NCBI RefSeq assembly: GCF_019399895.1 | Contig: NC_091875.1 | Span: 6,467,212-6,531,211, forward strand | Origin: Cardiocondyla obscurior | Taxonomy: Eukaryota > Arthropoda > Insecta > Hymenoptera > Formicidae | Reading direction: 5' to 3' | DNA length: 64,000 nucleotides | Part shown: one piece after another, positions 13,528-26,271 of the stretch | Layout: each line of letters begins with the position of its first letter | How positions within the stretch are numbered: the stretch's first letter is position 1 | The notes under the pieces: generated by a model | The model's input: the letters and a program-made list of their open reading frames with translations, nothing else | The model's database searches: none | What the model was told of the DNA's origin: nothing | Position numbers and translations under genes: made by a program

Positions 13528-14183
13528 ATTGCTACTTTATTTTATATTAATATTCTTCCAAATAAATATAATATCTCAGGATATCTCCTCAGCTATCATG
13601 GTCCTTACAAACAATTATCTTTATTAATAAATTAAATTAGGCAAAAAATCGAACTGTCAAATATGTCATTTTTCAAAGCAACGATATAACGACTTTTGCC
13701 CAACGATCTACCGTCAGATTTTCCTATACCTTCGGTATGCTTTTACTCACCTCGAAGAGCAAGACCGTGCATGTGTGCGCGTCCGATATACAATATGCAG
13801 TTTGAGAAAGTACTTCTCATTGCGGGGACACGCTCGCTTTCTAATTCACCTAATTATATGCTCAAAATTGCGAGATGTCCTTGGCGAGAGTACATGGTCG
13901 GCGCGGAAGAACTGGTGGTCTCCTGGGAATCGGTTAATATCAACATGTTCCTGACGCGGTCCTGGAGATCAGAGAGTATCAGGGTTTTGAACGACGTCGC
14001 GGCTCCTCCCCCTTCCCCCGGCTGTCGACGGGCGTCAATATTCGACGTTACACGACGTCACCGTCGCTGTCATGACGCCGATGAAATAACCTGGTGACGA
14101 GGTTACGACGAGTTACGGGTATCAGTTATACAATTACCGAGCGCAGCTACACCCGAGTGGTGCACCAGCTGTATACTGGGCGG
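13528..14183. promoter_or_regulatory. TBC1D25 upstream region (shared divergent spacer)
   Basis: TBC1D25 (minus) and BTBD10 (plus) are transcribed away from each other across 13528-16614. The part nearest TBC1D25 becomes GC- and CpG-rich from about 13900 to 14183, in contrast with the AT-rich introns, which suits a promoter/5' UTR. A 133-codon plus-strand ORF at 13696-14097 overlaps it but has no recognisable similarity. No TATA box was assigned. Confidence 0.4.
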
Positions 14184-14797
14184 CAGTGGTCGCAGATTTT
14201 AGACGGGCAACATACGCACACTAGGCACAATGCCGTGTCCGTGTGTGCCCTTAGCGCCTGCTAATGTCTCAGATGCAGAGAGCCCAACTCGAAATCGCGA
14301 CTTCCACGCGTACAGATAGAGGCTCGTCCGTGTGAAGCCAGCGTTTCGGCTGCCGTCGGATAGAAGAACAGGCCAGACCTATACACTGTCTGTCCTGTTC
14401 TTTCGTGGCGTCGCCGGCAGATATCTCAGATCCGCTTCTCGGTAACATCGCGGAGTCTTAAATAATTTTAAATAGTACGAAATCCGAGTCACCGAATTGT
14501 GTACGGTCCGACATTTTTAAAGTATAATGTAATATAAGTTTTTAATGTACAATGCAACAAAAATTTTCCGTCCCACTTAAACAGACTGCGGACTGTCGGT
14601 TGTATATACTTTTCATATTTTCTGCAAGTACAACCGGTGTGGTTAAAAATTTTTGATGCATCCTACACATCATTTCTCCTAAAGCAATATAATATTATTG
14701 CAAATAAATATATGTAATATATGTATACAGGCGCGCGCCTGTATTTTAATTCAAGGAAATAAGACAGCTGTCTTATTTAATTCATTAAATAATAAAA

Positions 14798-15066
14798 TTG
14801 TAAAAAAAAGCATTATTTCTCTGAAAGTAATATATATTAAAGTATATGCATATAAAAATATATAAGTATACATAAAACATATGTAATATAACAATTAAAA
14901 TAAAAAGAAATAAAGACAATGAAATAAAAAATTTGTAAAAAAAGCATCATTTCTCTGAAAGTAATATATATTAAAGCATATGCATATAAAAATATATAAG
15001 TATACATAAAACATATGTAATATAACAATTAAAATAAAAAGAAATAAAGACAATTAAATAAGAAAT
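14798..15066. repeat. 134 bp tandem duplication inside the fold-back element
   Basis: Two adjacent copies, period 134 bp, both beginning with an A-run then GCATYATTTCTCTGAAAG and continuing through the same AT-rich sequence. They differ at only a few positions, so the duplication is recent. A third A-run followed by GCAT at ~15090 may be the remnant of another boundary. Confidence 0.9.
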
Positions 15067-15191
15067 TTCTAAAAAAAAAAAAAAAAAAAGCATGCGACTC
15101 ACGAAGGAAGGACCGACCCGACATTCCGCAGACATCCTGAGAAGAGAAGGAGGACCAGGAAGGGTATCACGCACGGCGGAGCAACTTTTAG

Positions 15192-15299
15192 GTAAGAATT
15201 AATTTTTTTAAATAAAATCTTTATTAAAATAAAGCTTTATCTTTACATTAATTTAAATGTTAACATATCTACATTAATATGTTTTATTTTATGTTACAG
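15192..15299 (+). other. Putative intron inside the fold-back element
   Basis: GTAAGA donor after ACTTTTAG and TTACAG acceptor before TCACCGGC define a 108 nt AT-rich interval. The homologous copy at 48939-49053 keeps both sites (GTAAGC...GTTACAG) although the interior has diverged and changed length, as expected for an intron between more conserved exons. Expression is not shown. Confidence 0.45.
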
Positions 15300-15678
15300 T
15301 CACCGGCAGAACTTTAGAACTCCGCTGAAACTCATACAGATTGGTAAGACATGATTTTCTTTTCGTAGTTTGTAATTGCGAGCTTTTAAAAAATAACGCG
15401 CGCATAGATTCTTTTAGTAAATTATAAAATTATTACAAAATCTTTTTATTTTAAAAAAAGAAAAGGACAGACAGTGTATAGCTCTGGCTTTTTCTTTTAT
15501 CCGACGGCAGCCGAAACGCTTGCTTCACACGGACGAGCCTCTATATCTGCACGCGTGGAAGCCGCGATTCCGAGTTGGGCTCTCTGCGTTCGAGGCATTA
15601 GCAGGCGCTACGGGTACACACGGACACGGCATTGTGCCTAATGTGCGTATGTTGCCCGTCTAAAATTTGCGACCACTG

Positions 15679-15956
15679 GGCCACTCTCCGTTAAAGTTGG
15701 TGCAGATCGGTGCAGCTGGTTCAGCTAAAAGGGTCAGTTAGTCGAAAAGCGGGGAGGACTCGCTCGTCCCGCGATTCGACAGCGCTGAAGAAAGGTGAAC
15801 GTTGGACATTGATGTGAAAACTCTTATATATGGCCAGGGTTCTAGTATCGTTGCGGTTCGGCATACTTGGCAATAGTAGTAAGTATGTACGTAGTTATAC
15901 GCTTTGTAATTGGAAATATATCACCGTCGCCGGGTTAACCCGTGTGTGTATGTATG

Positions 15957-16010
<54 letters not shown>

Positions 16011-16614
16011 CATATATGTATATATATCCCGCTGATTCATAAGATCTGGAGATCTGCCAATCCACAGGGAGGTTTATAAAACGGCTCGGCTGGCTCCTTT
16101 CGATCTCGAGCTCGTAAGTATCCCGACTGTCTGCCATATTGCGCGATGTGTCATTGACGTTTGACTGCGTTTGACAAGCGATCAAGTACCGAAGGGCACT
16201 TTTAAAGGACAGTTTCACGAGGTTGAACATTACGATTGAAAAGTCGATCAATCTTCTCACGTTTGAAAATGCCCACATTTCTCACCTCCTTCTTTGACTA
16301 TATTTTTTGTACCTTATAAATATGTATTTAAAAAAATATTGAATTCAGCTCGATCTCGTTATGTACGTTATGTCGAATAAATAATTTATGCAAGCGACAA
16401 ATAAATCATACCTCGACATCGTAAGAAAGATACATAATTTATAAAACGCACATCAGATAATTTTTGAGGTTAGAATTAAAACTATACAACTTTGGTCTAA
16501 AATAATTTTCTTCACTGGAGTCAGTTTTTGAGATATTTTACTGTTCAACTTAAAATGCAACGCGCGCACACACACACACATCTACATATATGTATTTTTA
16601 TCAGGTGGTTTAAT
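15679..16614 (+). promoter_or_regulatory. BTBD10 5' region with possible non-coding first exon
   Basis: Sequence between the fold-back element and the BTBD10 start. A GC-rich block at 15740-15800 contains an inverted pair (GTCGAAAAGCGGGG / CCCGCGATTCGAC) and ends in AAAG|GTGAACG, a plausible 5' UTR donor. The acceptor TTTTTATCAG lies at 16595-16604, ten bases before the ATG. A (TA)n run and a CA-rich patch (16566-16580) also lie here. The use of these sites is inferred. Confidence 0.4.
15963..16006. repeat. (TA)n microsatellite
   Basis: Uninterrupted TA dinucleotide run of about 44 bp, flanked by TGTATGTATG-type sequence. Confidence 0.95.
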
Positions 16615-19600
16615 ATGTCAAATCCATCAGAGCGCATCAATTACATGCAAGACAGCAGCAGTGATACAGAGACTGATTATAAGGAAACTGATGGAAGAGG
16701 AAGAATTCGTGTGTACAACAAAAACAGATTGAGGTAATTCACAAAATTCTATAACGTCTCCTTTTATCAATCAATTTAGAAATTGGTAAATATGAAATAT
16801 CATCACTTTTATTTAGATTTTTGCCAGTACACATTTCCCAATACTATTTTCCTTATGTATTACAAAACAAAGACATTTGCCATTAATACTTAAAGTAAGG
16901 ATTATTATCAGAAATAAGCTAAAAGCTGCTATTGTGCAAATGAAAAGAAAATTAGCTTTGACTCTAGTTTCTACAATGTCTTAGAATTCTTAGCATGCAC
17001 TTACAATTAGATTTGCTCAAATACCTACATTTGCATGCAAATTATATATATATATACCTACATACATACATACATACATACATACATACATACATACATA
17101 CATACATACATACATACATACAATATATACATACATATATATACATATATATGTATATGTATATAAAAGTTTACATGCATTTTGCCAATTGGCAAAGAAA
17201 TTAATTAAAGTGACAAATGAGGAGGATGCATAATACGCACGTTTAAATTTTCAAGTTAATATTTGTGTCTTGGTCCTTTTGTTTATTTATACTGGTATAC
17301 TGGTTAGGTTGCGACGTTAGATGTAAGAAAATACATAATAATCTTCTTATCCGACGTCACAATCTGAGGTAGTAAAGATGAGTAAATGGAAACCTTAATT
17401 AGTATTTGATATGTTGCGTATCATACATTTTCTTAATATTAATTTATTTTAAATATAATTTTATTACTTCTTGTCTTTATTTCAATTTCTGTTGATTATT
17501 AAACTTTACTATGTAGTTGAAAATTCTATGCATAAAAACATTAATATAAAAGCTTTTATTTTTTATGATAGATTGTTTTATAAAAAAATTAGAGACACTT
17601 GCAAAAGCCAGCACTTTTTGCTTGTTTATGTAGAGTCTCGTTATTATAGAATAGAATATTTCTATATATACAGAGTGTTCCATGGTTGGGGTGCCGACTC
17701 TGGTTTCTAGCTCCATACTGTTTTACATTATATCTAATAATGGTCAAAATACAAATTTTTTAAATTTACATAAGAGAGGGATGAGAGCACGTCGACTAGA
17801 TCACTTCGATTAAAATTTCCTACCCACAGTTTTCGAGAGCAACATGTTGTTTGGAACATCCTGTGTGTATATACATATATAGTCTATATGTATGTCTGTA
17901 TACATGTATATAAATGTTAATTTTGAAGAGATCAGAATCTGTTATTACATATAATGTATATTTCCCAATATTTTTATACATTTTTAGAATACTTGAAATA
18001 TGTATTTATATAAAATAAAAATGTATAGTACAATCTTTTTGGAATTGACATTTTCTGATTATCTTCAGTAGTTGCATAAAAAAAATTAAACTTTTTTTTA
18101 GAATATAATTTTTTTCCGATGATAATGGCACACAAAAATCAACTCTGTGCCAAATAAAATGTTATAAAAAATTATTTCTATAACGTTCAATTTTCCATAT
18201 TTATATAGACATATTTGATATAAATGTTCTCTTGTATCACGGGAATTTGGCTATAACGTAATTGCACTATTTGCATTTTGCGAAATGTACATAAGTACGT
18301 CAGATGTTATAAAAGCAACCATAAAATTTCTTATAAAGTAGCATAAGAGAAATCATAGGTGCTTGTATTAGTAGCCGATTAGTATAAGATTATGTGGTTG
18401 TTCTGTGCATGTATAGTTGTGGTGGCTCATCGAAGCCGAAATCTTGTCTGGTACAAAGGGACAGCAGTGGCGATCGGCATTCTTTCAGTTCCGGCAGAAA
18501 TTCGCACGGCACGAGAATCATTCCCATCAACAGGTAAATGCACGTAACGGATAAAAGCTCATTACTTTGAAAATGTAGTTTTTAAAAAATTCTGAAAAAT
18601 TGTTCCAACAAGCACAAATTTAAACCATATATTTATTTTGAACAATTATACTTTTCTTCTTATAATGTTTGCAAATCTCAAAACTCGAGCTACCCGGCTT
18701 CACAATTTATAAGGTAGGTCTTACAAGTCGCGATAATATCATATCGTTTTATATGCCAAAGAGTTTTTTAAAATCAACGACATGTATTATTATATATGCT
18801 CATTAACAAAAATAATTTTTTTTTTAGAATTCGTTCAAATGTCAATATAACCAAACAAAGTCAAAATCAAAGCAGCACAAGGGATATTACAAGTGCGGGA
18901 GGATCTACAACAGCATCTGCAACCGGGGTTAGCAATCAACCAGCTAGTGATGAAAGAATTACCCTCATTGTTGACAATACTAGGTAATAGATATTTTTAA
19001 TTTAAATAAATAATATTAAATAAATTTAATAAAATTAATTTACTATACAGTGGCCTTTGTTTCAGATTTATCGTTGATCCGGCTTTATTCACAGCGCATC
19101 CTAATACGATGCTAGGTCGTATGTTTAGTTCAGGCGTGGAATATGCTCAACCTAATGAACGCGGAGAGTATGAAGTTGCCGATGGTATTTCTGCCAGTGT
19201 TTTTCGTGCTATCTTAGAATATTATAAAGGGGGAGTAATTCGATGTCCCCCGACTGTAAGCGTTCAAGAATTACGAGAAGCTTGTGACTACTTGCTAGTA
19301 CCATTTGATGCTAGCACAGTAAAATGCCAAAATCTCAGTAAGTCTAAGGAAACAATTTTTATTTCTTTTTTAATCAATTTTATGAAGAATTTGTTTTATC
19401 TCCCTTATATTATAATATATAGGGGAAAAAAAAAAAAAGAATGATCGTAAAGTAATAATAAATTTTTTAAGGAATTAAAAAAATAAAAAGTTTATTGTTA
19501 TAGGAGGCTTGCTACACGAATTGTCAAATGAAGGTGCACGATGTCAGTTCGAAGTGTTTTTAGAAGATTTGATCTTGCCGTTGATGGTGAATAGTGCACG

Positions 19601-20683
19601 ACGTGGTGATCGCGAGTGTCATATTGTTGTCTTGCTCGAAGACGATATTGTCGATTGGGATGAGGAATATCCGCCACAAATGGGAGAAGAATATTCTCAA
19701 AGTAAGTACATAGAACTTTTATGTTTGAAAATATTTTATTAAATGATCAATTCTATCGTAAATGTAAAATGAGCAAATTTTTTTAATAAAACGTTAACGC
19801 GTGTAAAAAGTTATACGTACTTTTCACGTAGTTCGTATATTTTGTTTTAAGTAACCAAAGCTTCCAAAGCTTTAAGGAAACACGTGCAACAGTTTTAGTT
19901 ATGAAATACAACAAGCGTTAACTTTATCCTGTTCAATGCAAACTTGATTAGCTTTGTCTTTGAAGGCATTATCTCCATTAATTCCGCTAATTTTCTTCAA
20001 CAGTAAATGCTCAAGGTAGCTTGTGATATTAATATCTTTAATGCACATCTTATATTTAACTCTTGCGTACTCAGGAAGTCCTGGAACTTACGTGATCTGG
20101 AGTTTGTGTGCGATTTTTTTTACAGATTGAAATATATTTTAAATTAAATTTTTGAAAACTATGTTACACGTATACGTATAATGACTTTATTTGACTTTTT
20201 TCTTAATTTTTAGCTGTTAATAGTACAGCAATGTACCGCTTTTTCAAATATATCGAGAATCGAGACGTGGCCAAGCAAGTAATGAAGGAGCGTGGGCTTA
20301 AAAAAATTCGTTTGGGCATTGAAGGATATCCCACTTACAAAGAAAAAGTGAAAAAACGCGCCGGTGGTCGTGCAGAAGTCATCTACAATTATGTTCAACG
20401 ACCCTTTATCCATATGTCTTGGGAAAAAGAAGAAGCCAAGAGTCGTCACGTTGACTTTCAATGCGTTAAATCTAAATCAGTGACGAATCTGGCTGAAGCC
20501 ACAGCCGATCCTGTTTTGGATGCTGCTGGAAATCCTATGCTACTTCAAATTGCTGAGGTTACAGGAGCAGCTTCCCAACGGGAAGTTGTTGGGCTTCCTA
20601 TGGGTTCTGACGCTGATGTAGACGGACCGATGGGACCTGGGGATCAAGATTTGGGTCCACTACCATCTGACGAGCTACTGTAA
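16615..20683 (+). CDS. BTBD10: BTB/POZ domain-containing protein 10-like (KCTD20 family)
   Basis: Exons: 16615..16733, 18417..18533, 18828..18983, 19066..19337, 19504..19701, 20214..20683; 1332 nt, 443 residues (human BTBD10 is 475). The first ~120 residues are Ser/Thr-rich and disordered. The BTB fold runs from about residue 122 (ITLIVDNTRFIVDPALF, then HPNTMLGRMF) to about 222. After it comes the long family-specific block, with ECHIVVLLEDDIVDWDEE, YRFFKYIENRDVAKQV and RPFIHMSWEKEEAKSRHVDF, nearly identical to vertebrate BTBD10/KCTD20. Mammalian BTBD10 binds Akt and limits its dephosphorylation by PP2A. The start ATG lies ten bases after a TATCAG acceptor; an in-frame upstream ATG at 16555 would be intronic. 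The C-terminus is Gly/Asp/Pro-rich and variable. The second intron is large (~1.7 kb) and holds repeats. Confidence 0.93.
17053..17125. repeat. (CATA)n microsatellite in BTBD10 intron
   Basis: About seventeen near-perfect CATA tetranucleotides, flanked on both sides by TATA-rich sequence. Confidence 0.93.
17670..17864. mobile_element. Short inverted-repeat element (MITE-like) in BTBD10 intron
   Basis: A 195 bp segment beginning ACAGAGTGTTCCA and ending in the near-inverse TGGAACATCCTGT. The ends match at 11 of 13 positions. The interior is not obviously AT-repetitive and has no ORF. Ends of the ACAGRRTGTTCC kind are common on short insect DNA elements. No target duplication is clear because the flanks are TA-repeats. 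Confidence 0.55.
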
Positions 20684-22425
20684 AAGATAGGAAATAAATT
20701 AGGATGTGAATTAGGAATTCTGAAAAATATCTTGGAAAAAAATTATAAAGAAACATTCATAAAGTTACTAAAAAAGCTTTTAAAGAAAATATTATAGTTT
20801 TTATCTCGAAGAATAAGAACTGAATTCTGAAAACCGGAGTGTACTGGATTTTTACAAGACTGAAATGCATTTTATTGAATTATTATATCAACTTTGAAAT
20901 TTGAAAATGTTGAAGCTTAAGAAGAAGAGAATTATATACGAAAATTTTGAAGCTAAAAAAGAAGAAAGCAAATTGGTTATTTATAAGGTAATTTCCGTTC
21001 TTGCTACAGAATTTATTTGATCTTAAATTAAGAAAAAATGATTCATCCTTGGATAAAAATTTAAAGAAAATTAATTTTTTTTACGTGAATAAGACTTGAG
21101 GTATTTGACTGCTAATTACATCAAGTTTTTTTTAGGTATTTGAAATTATATGATTTGTACAATCATATTAATTAAAACGGAACATCTCTTGAAAAATGGA
21201 TCAAGACGCTTTGCACTCCAGTCTTCACGAATCAACGTTTTGATTATTTTTCTCAATTTTGTTCTCGGATTTATGTGAGTCTATCTTTGGAAAAAAAAAA
21301 AAAACGTTTATCGAAAATGGTTTTAATTACTGATAATCTGAATGTCTTATCTTCGTACGATTTATCAAGGTACGTATAACTTTGTTCAAGAGAAAAGACT
21401 TGTATTAAACAATGAATTATTTTATTTAGCATCTCTTGTTACAACGTATTGTGATCTTTTGCAATTTTGTGTATATAAGTGTTTATAATATATATAGATT
21501 TACTTGTACGTGTAACTGCGAATACGATCGATGTATAACTATCGCATCTTCTACTACCATCGGTCTTTCCCGTTTTATACTATTAATAAATAAAATTAAA
21601 TACGCGACTTTTTTCTCAATAAATAAATTTTTACCCTTTTTATTCCTCAAACCTCTTTTTTTTTTTTGCTACAATTTTTTTAAGGGTTTCGTGAGATAGA
21701 TATATATAGATAACTTAATATCAAGTTTATCACTAAGCACTATTTACATGAGTTTTTGAGTGTTGTTTTAAAATACCTTATTTGGTCTGTTTATAGTTTT
21801 TTTATTAAACTTAAATTCTTAACTCGAGAGTAGGCATATTTTTAAAAGTAACTCGAGAGCCCGTTGCATGTAAAAAAAAAAAAAAAAAAAAAAAAAATGC
21901 CTTGTTTAAATACCATTTTCACACATATTTCAGGTGGAGCTTTCATCCCTGTCCACACAAATAGAGTGCACCTCCGTCATTACTTTTCCCTTTCACAAAG
22001 GACATTCATTACAGTTAATATAATCAATTTGCAACATACTATAAATCACTAATTATAGTGATTAAAATGATGAAGATTTCAAGTGAACCTCCACCACCTC
22101 TTATCAACCCCTCTCATCATCTCTTCTTTCGGAGCTTAGTAGGTCGTCAGAAAGGAAGTCGTTCGCCGACCTGGGAGAAGCGCACGCGCTATTTGGGGGT
22201 GGAGGTTGAACGATCAATAAGAGACGTACTACCCCCGGCGGCGGCGGCGGCCTCAGGAGGGCAGGAGATCAGTAGCGTACGGGCGCGCAAAAGGTGCACG
22301 ACGAGGGTGCGTGCGTGGGGTGTGTGCGCATAGAGGGTGAGTCGCGAGTGAGCGAGGGCAAGTGAGAGCAAAACTGTCCCTCCTCCTCCTCTACCCCCGG
22401 CGCTGCGGGAAAAACTCGCCTCAGC
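20684..22425. other. BTBD10 3' flank and nwk promoter/5' UTR
   Basis: AT-rich BTBD10 3' UTR and flank with AATAAA hexamers (for example near 21586), an A-run at ~21872-21897, then a switch to GC-rich DNA from about 22130 to 22425 carrying CpG-rich and (CGG)n-like patches just before the nwk ATG. That GC rise is the likely nwk promoter and 5' UTR. Short ORFs here (22058-22333, 22189-22431) are compositional by-products. Confidence 0.5.
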
Positions 22426-24572
22426 ATGCAACCACCACCGAGAAAAGTAAGAGGAAGTAATTGCCTACACGATAACTCACCCCCGATCAACGGGTTATAA
22501 TCGCTATAATCTCGGTAGAGTTGACTTTCAATACTGTAAGTAGGGGAGAAACGTCTTTACGTCAAACGCAAAGTGCGCTCAAAACGCAAGGGTCATCTCG
22601 CGTTGTACTTGCACAAGAAAATCGACCGTACGTTGGGTGCTAGACTCAACGACCGTTTTCCCGTTTTAAAAAACCAGAGTTACAAATAGAAAAGAAAAAG
22701 GCGCTTGAATATTTTCATCGGCATATAAAACAATAATGGCATCGTAATTCTTTGCGCGATTTTTAACACTATTTTTATTGCGAATCAGTAATGATTAATG
22801 TCCACCACGTTTAATGTCAAGAATCCACAAGATAATGAAACGTATACTTTAATTCACAAAACTCGTGTTTTCTACAGAAAGTCAAACAATTTTGACAAGT
22901 TATTGCGACGATATTAATCGTTAATGACGACATTAATCTTATACTGATCTCAGAATTAGAAAAAAAAAAATTAAGTATTACAATACATACTTATAACAGT
23001 AAAATATTGTAGATAAAAAAATGAGATTTATTTATATGTAATTATGTCATCGTGATTGAAATTCTGTGACATTATACTGATTTTAATTGATGATTCAAGA
23101 AAAGCTCTATCAAAAGAGTGGAAAAAAAGAATAGAAGAAGAAGAAGAATAATAATAATTTAAAGCGAAAAAGCAAATAGGTAAAAGGTAAAGGATAGCAC
23201 CATAGTTGAACGTAATCGTTGTTAACAGCGAACCTTCATGTCTTTCGATTATCCTGTATATTAAGTGGAGATTATAAATACTGTTTTGTATGTAATATTA
23301 AAACCTGTGTCGCACTGATTGCCATCGAGTTTCAATTTACAGTTTGAGTGAAAAGTGAAGGAAAGAGGGAGCGTGAAAGATAAATTTAATTAACTGCAAG
23401 AAATAAGAAACTTAAAATAGATTAATTAAAATTCTAATAATCAAAAAGTGAAATAACACATTTCTAATTTAACTTGGATTTTTTTTTTGTTCGATTGCAA
23501 GGGTAACTACGCCAAGTTTTTGAAAAATGTGCACGCGGAGCAGGCGGCGAAGTTGCAGGCGAAAAACCAACACGAGTGCGATCTTCTGGAGGACATACGG
23601 TGAGTTGTTATTAAATAATAATTTACGTATAATATTGCGCTTTTAAAAATAATTTTTAGCTTTTAAATAAGTATTTCTTAAAATACGATTTTTTTTTATT
23701 ATTTCAAAAATCTATATAAATTAAAAATTCTTTAAATGTTTTTTGGTAATTAACTAAGTGATATCTTTCGTTTTTTTCAGTAATTTTACGATAAAAAAAT
23801 CTGCCATTGAAAAATCCTACTCCGAGGTAAGAATTATTATTAATTATTCTTTATGTGTACGTGCATTTATTCTTCAATAGTAATAAATATAATATCTGCT
23901 ACTATACTAATTTTTTATTATTGTGCTATAAATGTACCTTTTTTTTTTTTCTCTTTTTTTCTTCTTTTCAGGCGTTACTCAAAATATCGTCTGCGTACTT
24001 AAATAAGAAGATACCGAACATCCCAGATCTCAAAATCGATGGAGCAGAAGAGAAATGGTAATTAGACGATGTGGCGTATATTCTGGAAAATTTTGTACCG
24101 GCAAAAAAATTATCTTTTCGTATTTTAATTCCAACATGATTTTGTAAACCGTGCTTAATTAGCTGGTATTAATTTCTAACAATTAACTGATCCGATTGAT
24201 ATTTATATTAACTTATCGTGTGACAAATGGGCGAGGAAAAAAAAAATTAATGTGACTTGATAAAGGTAAAAAGTTATTATTTTCGCGTATCATATGCGCG
24301 GGAATTTGACCTCTACAGAATCATACCAATTTCAATTCGCGGCTGATTATCGATCGGGGAAGTTTGCCAAGGAGAAGAAGGGTCATAGGTAAATGGCGAT
24401 CGAATGGTTATAGGAACATGTGGAACGTGTGGCGAACCGTGCTGGAAGAGAACGAGAAGCTGGCACGTGCACGCCTCGCTGCTGTCGAGGTCTTTCAGCA
24501 GCAGATCGCCGATGACGCTAAGAGTCTCAAGATGCACAAATTACAAATCTCTAAGAAGGTATTATATTCATA

Positions 24573-24636
<64 letters not shown>

Positions 24637-26211
24637 CTGTTGTGAATATTATACGAGGGACGTAAATTTCTATAATAAATAAAATGGATTTTTAGGCAAT
24701 CGACCAATTACTGATAGTACAAAAAGAGCTCCAAACTTGCGTACAGGACGTCGACAAGACAAAGAAATTATACTTTGACGAAGAACACAGCGCACACGAT
24801 GTGCGCGATAAAGCAAAGGATATAGAAGAAAAGTATGTATCAAGTTTCACTTAATGTTTTTTTAATAAGTTTGGCAAACATTGTTTTTCTGATAAAATTT
24901 TTATAAAATACTTACAAAGTAATCGACTCACTCAAAATTTTGTATTGTATATTTTTATTTTAATTATCTTTTTAACTTTTTGATTATTTGTTTTTTTTTT
25001 CTATGCACTGCATATTGTTATCATTGGCCAACTGTATAAACTGACGGCACAATTGTGAATGCAATAATTCATGTTCAATCAATGCTTTCAGGCTGAAGAA
25101 GAAGAAGGGTTCCTTCTTCCAATCAATAACGTCTTTGCAGAAAAATAGCGCCAAGGTATATGATTATCATAAAAGTTAATTACGTTTTGCAAACATTTAA
25201 GGAAATTTACACTGTACAAAATCTTTATATATTTTATACTTTTTTCGAAATCTTATATAAATATGAATGTTTTTAGTCTAAATAATTTGATTTGCAATTG
25301 TTAGGTGAGCTCAAAACGTGACGCTTTAGAGGAAAAATCAACTGGTGCTCGCAATGATTATTTGTTGAGCCTCGCCGCCGCTAATGCCCATCAGAACCGA
25401 TATTTTGTAGTCGATTTACAATCCACTATGCAGGTAAGCATGGATATACATGTGCGACCGGAAAAATTGAACAATAGCAGGTAGATTAGAAAATATTTTT
25501 ATGTGCAACTTCATTAAATGTATTATAGATATAATTCTAAATTCTTTTTGAGGCAGTGATTTTAAATGTCTTATATCAGTGTTAATAGGGTTAATAATGT
25601 GAAATGTTATTTGTGTGCTCTTACCAATATCTTAATTAATTTTTTGATTTTTTTTTTTTTTTTTATTAAGCCTGAAACATTTATTATTTGCTGCATTTTT
25701 TTCATGTTGCTTAGTATTTGGAACAAGGAGTTTACGATAAAGTAGCGGAATACTTAACATTGATGGGACGCACGGAGCTGCTCACTTGTCTAGCCACGCA
25801 AAATAGTTTCGGCAAGATTCGCGATCAAGCTCAGCAGGTATATCTAAGAGTTAATATCAAAATAATCGAGAGATTGGCAATGTTATTCATATTTGTATTG
25901 CATTACTATTTATTTCAATTTTTATATTCCATAACCCGTTTATTACTTACTCTGAGATTTATATTCTTTTAATTTTTATCCTTGATTATACGAGGAAAAA
26001 ATTCACTTGTAATTATGTCAAATTACAGCTCACTAGGGAGTACAATATCCAATGTTGCTGTTTATACTATCCTGTTTTGAAGCAACACATTCAATACGAT
26101 TTTGAGCCTTGCGATAACGATCCAGTAGATAGGTTCGTAGATCTTTTCTATATACTTAGTTTGTAGTTTGTAATATTTTATTTTTAATTACATCGATATA
26201 CATACATATAC

Positions 26212-26271
<60 letters not shown>

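Larger units (their letters stand above)
14184..15678. mobile_element. hAT-like fold-back element, non-autonomous
   Basis: About 1.5 kb bounded by long imperfect terminal inverted repeats of about 215 bp (14184-~14398 and ~15466-15678), each starting CAGTGGTCGCA with TTTTAGACGGGCAAC close behind. CAGTGGTC-type ends resemble hAT elements of the Charlie group, but I find no matching 8 bp target duplication. Inside are an 18 bp perfect palindrome, TACAGGCGCGCGCCTGTA (14727-14744), a 134 bp tandem duplication, an A-tract, and a GC-richer segment ending in AG|GTAAG with a TTACAG|TCACC acceptor about 108 nt on. There is no transposase ORF. Blocks of this element recur in the subtelomere at 48895-49506. 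Confidence 0.75.

Noticed and set aside
13696..14097. 133-codon plus-strand ORF upstream of TBC1D25
   Set aside because: No recognisable similarity, lies in a GC-rich divergent promoter region, and has no supporting splice structure.
15895..16278. 127-codon minus-strand ORF near BTBD10
   Set aside because: Half of it translates a (TA)n microsatellite as Tyr-Ile repeats; not a credible protein.
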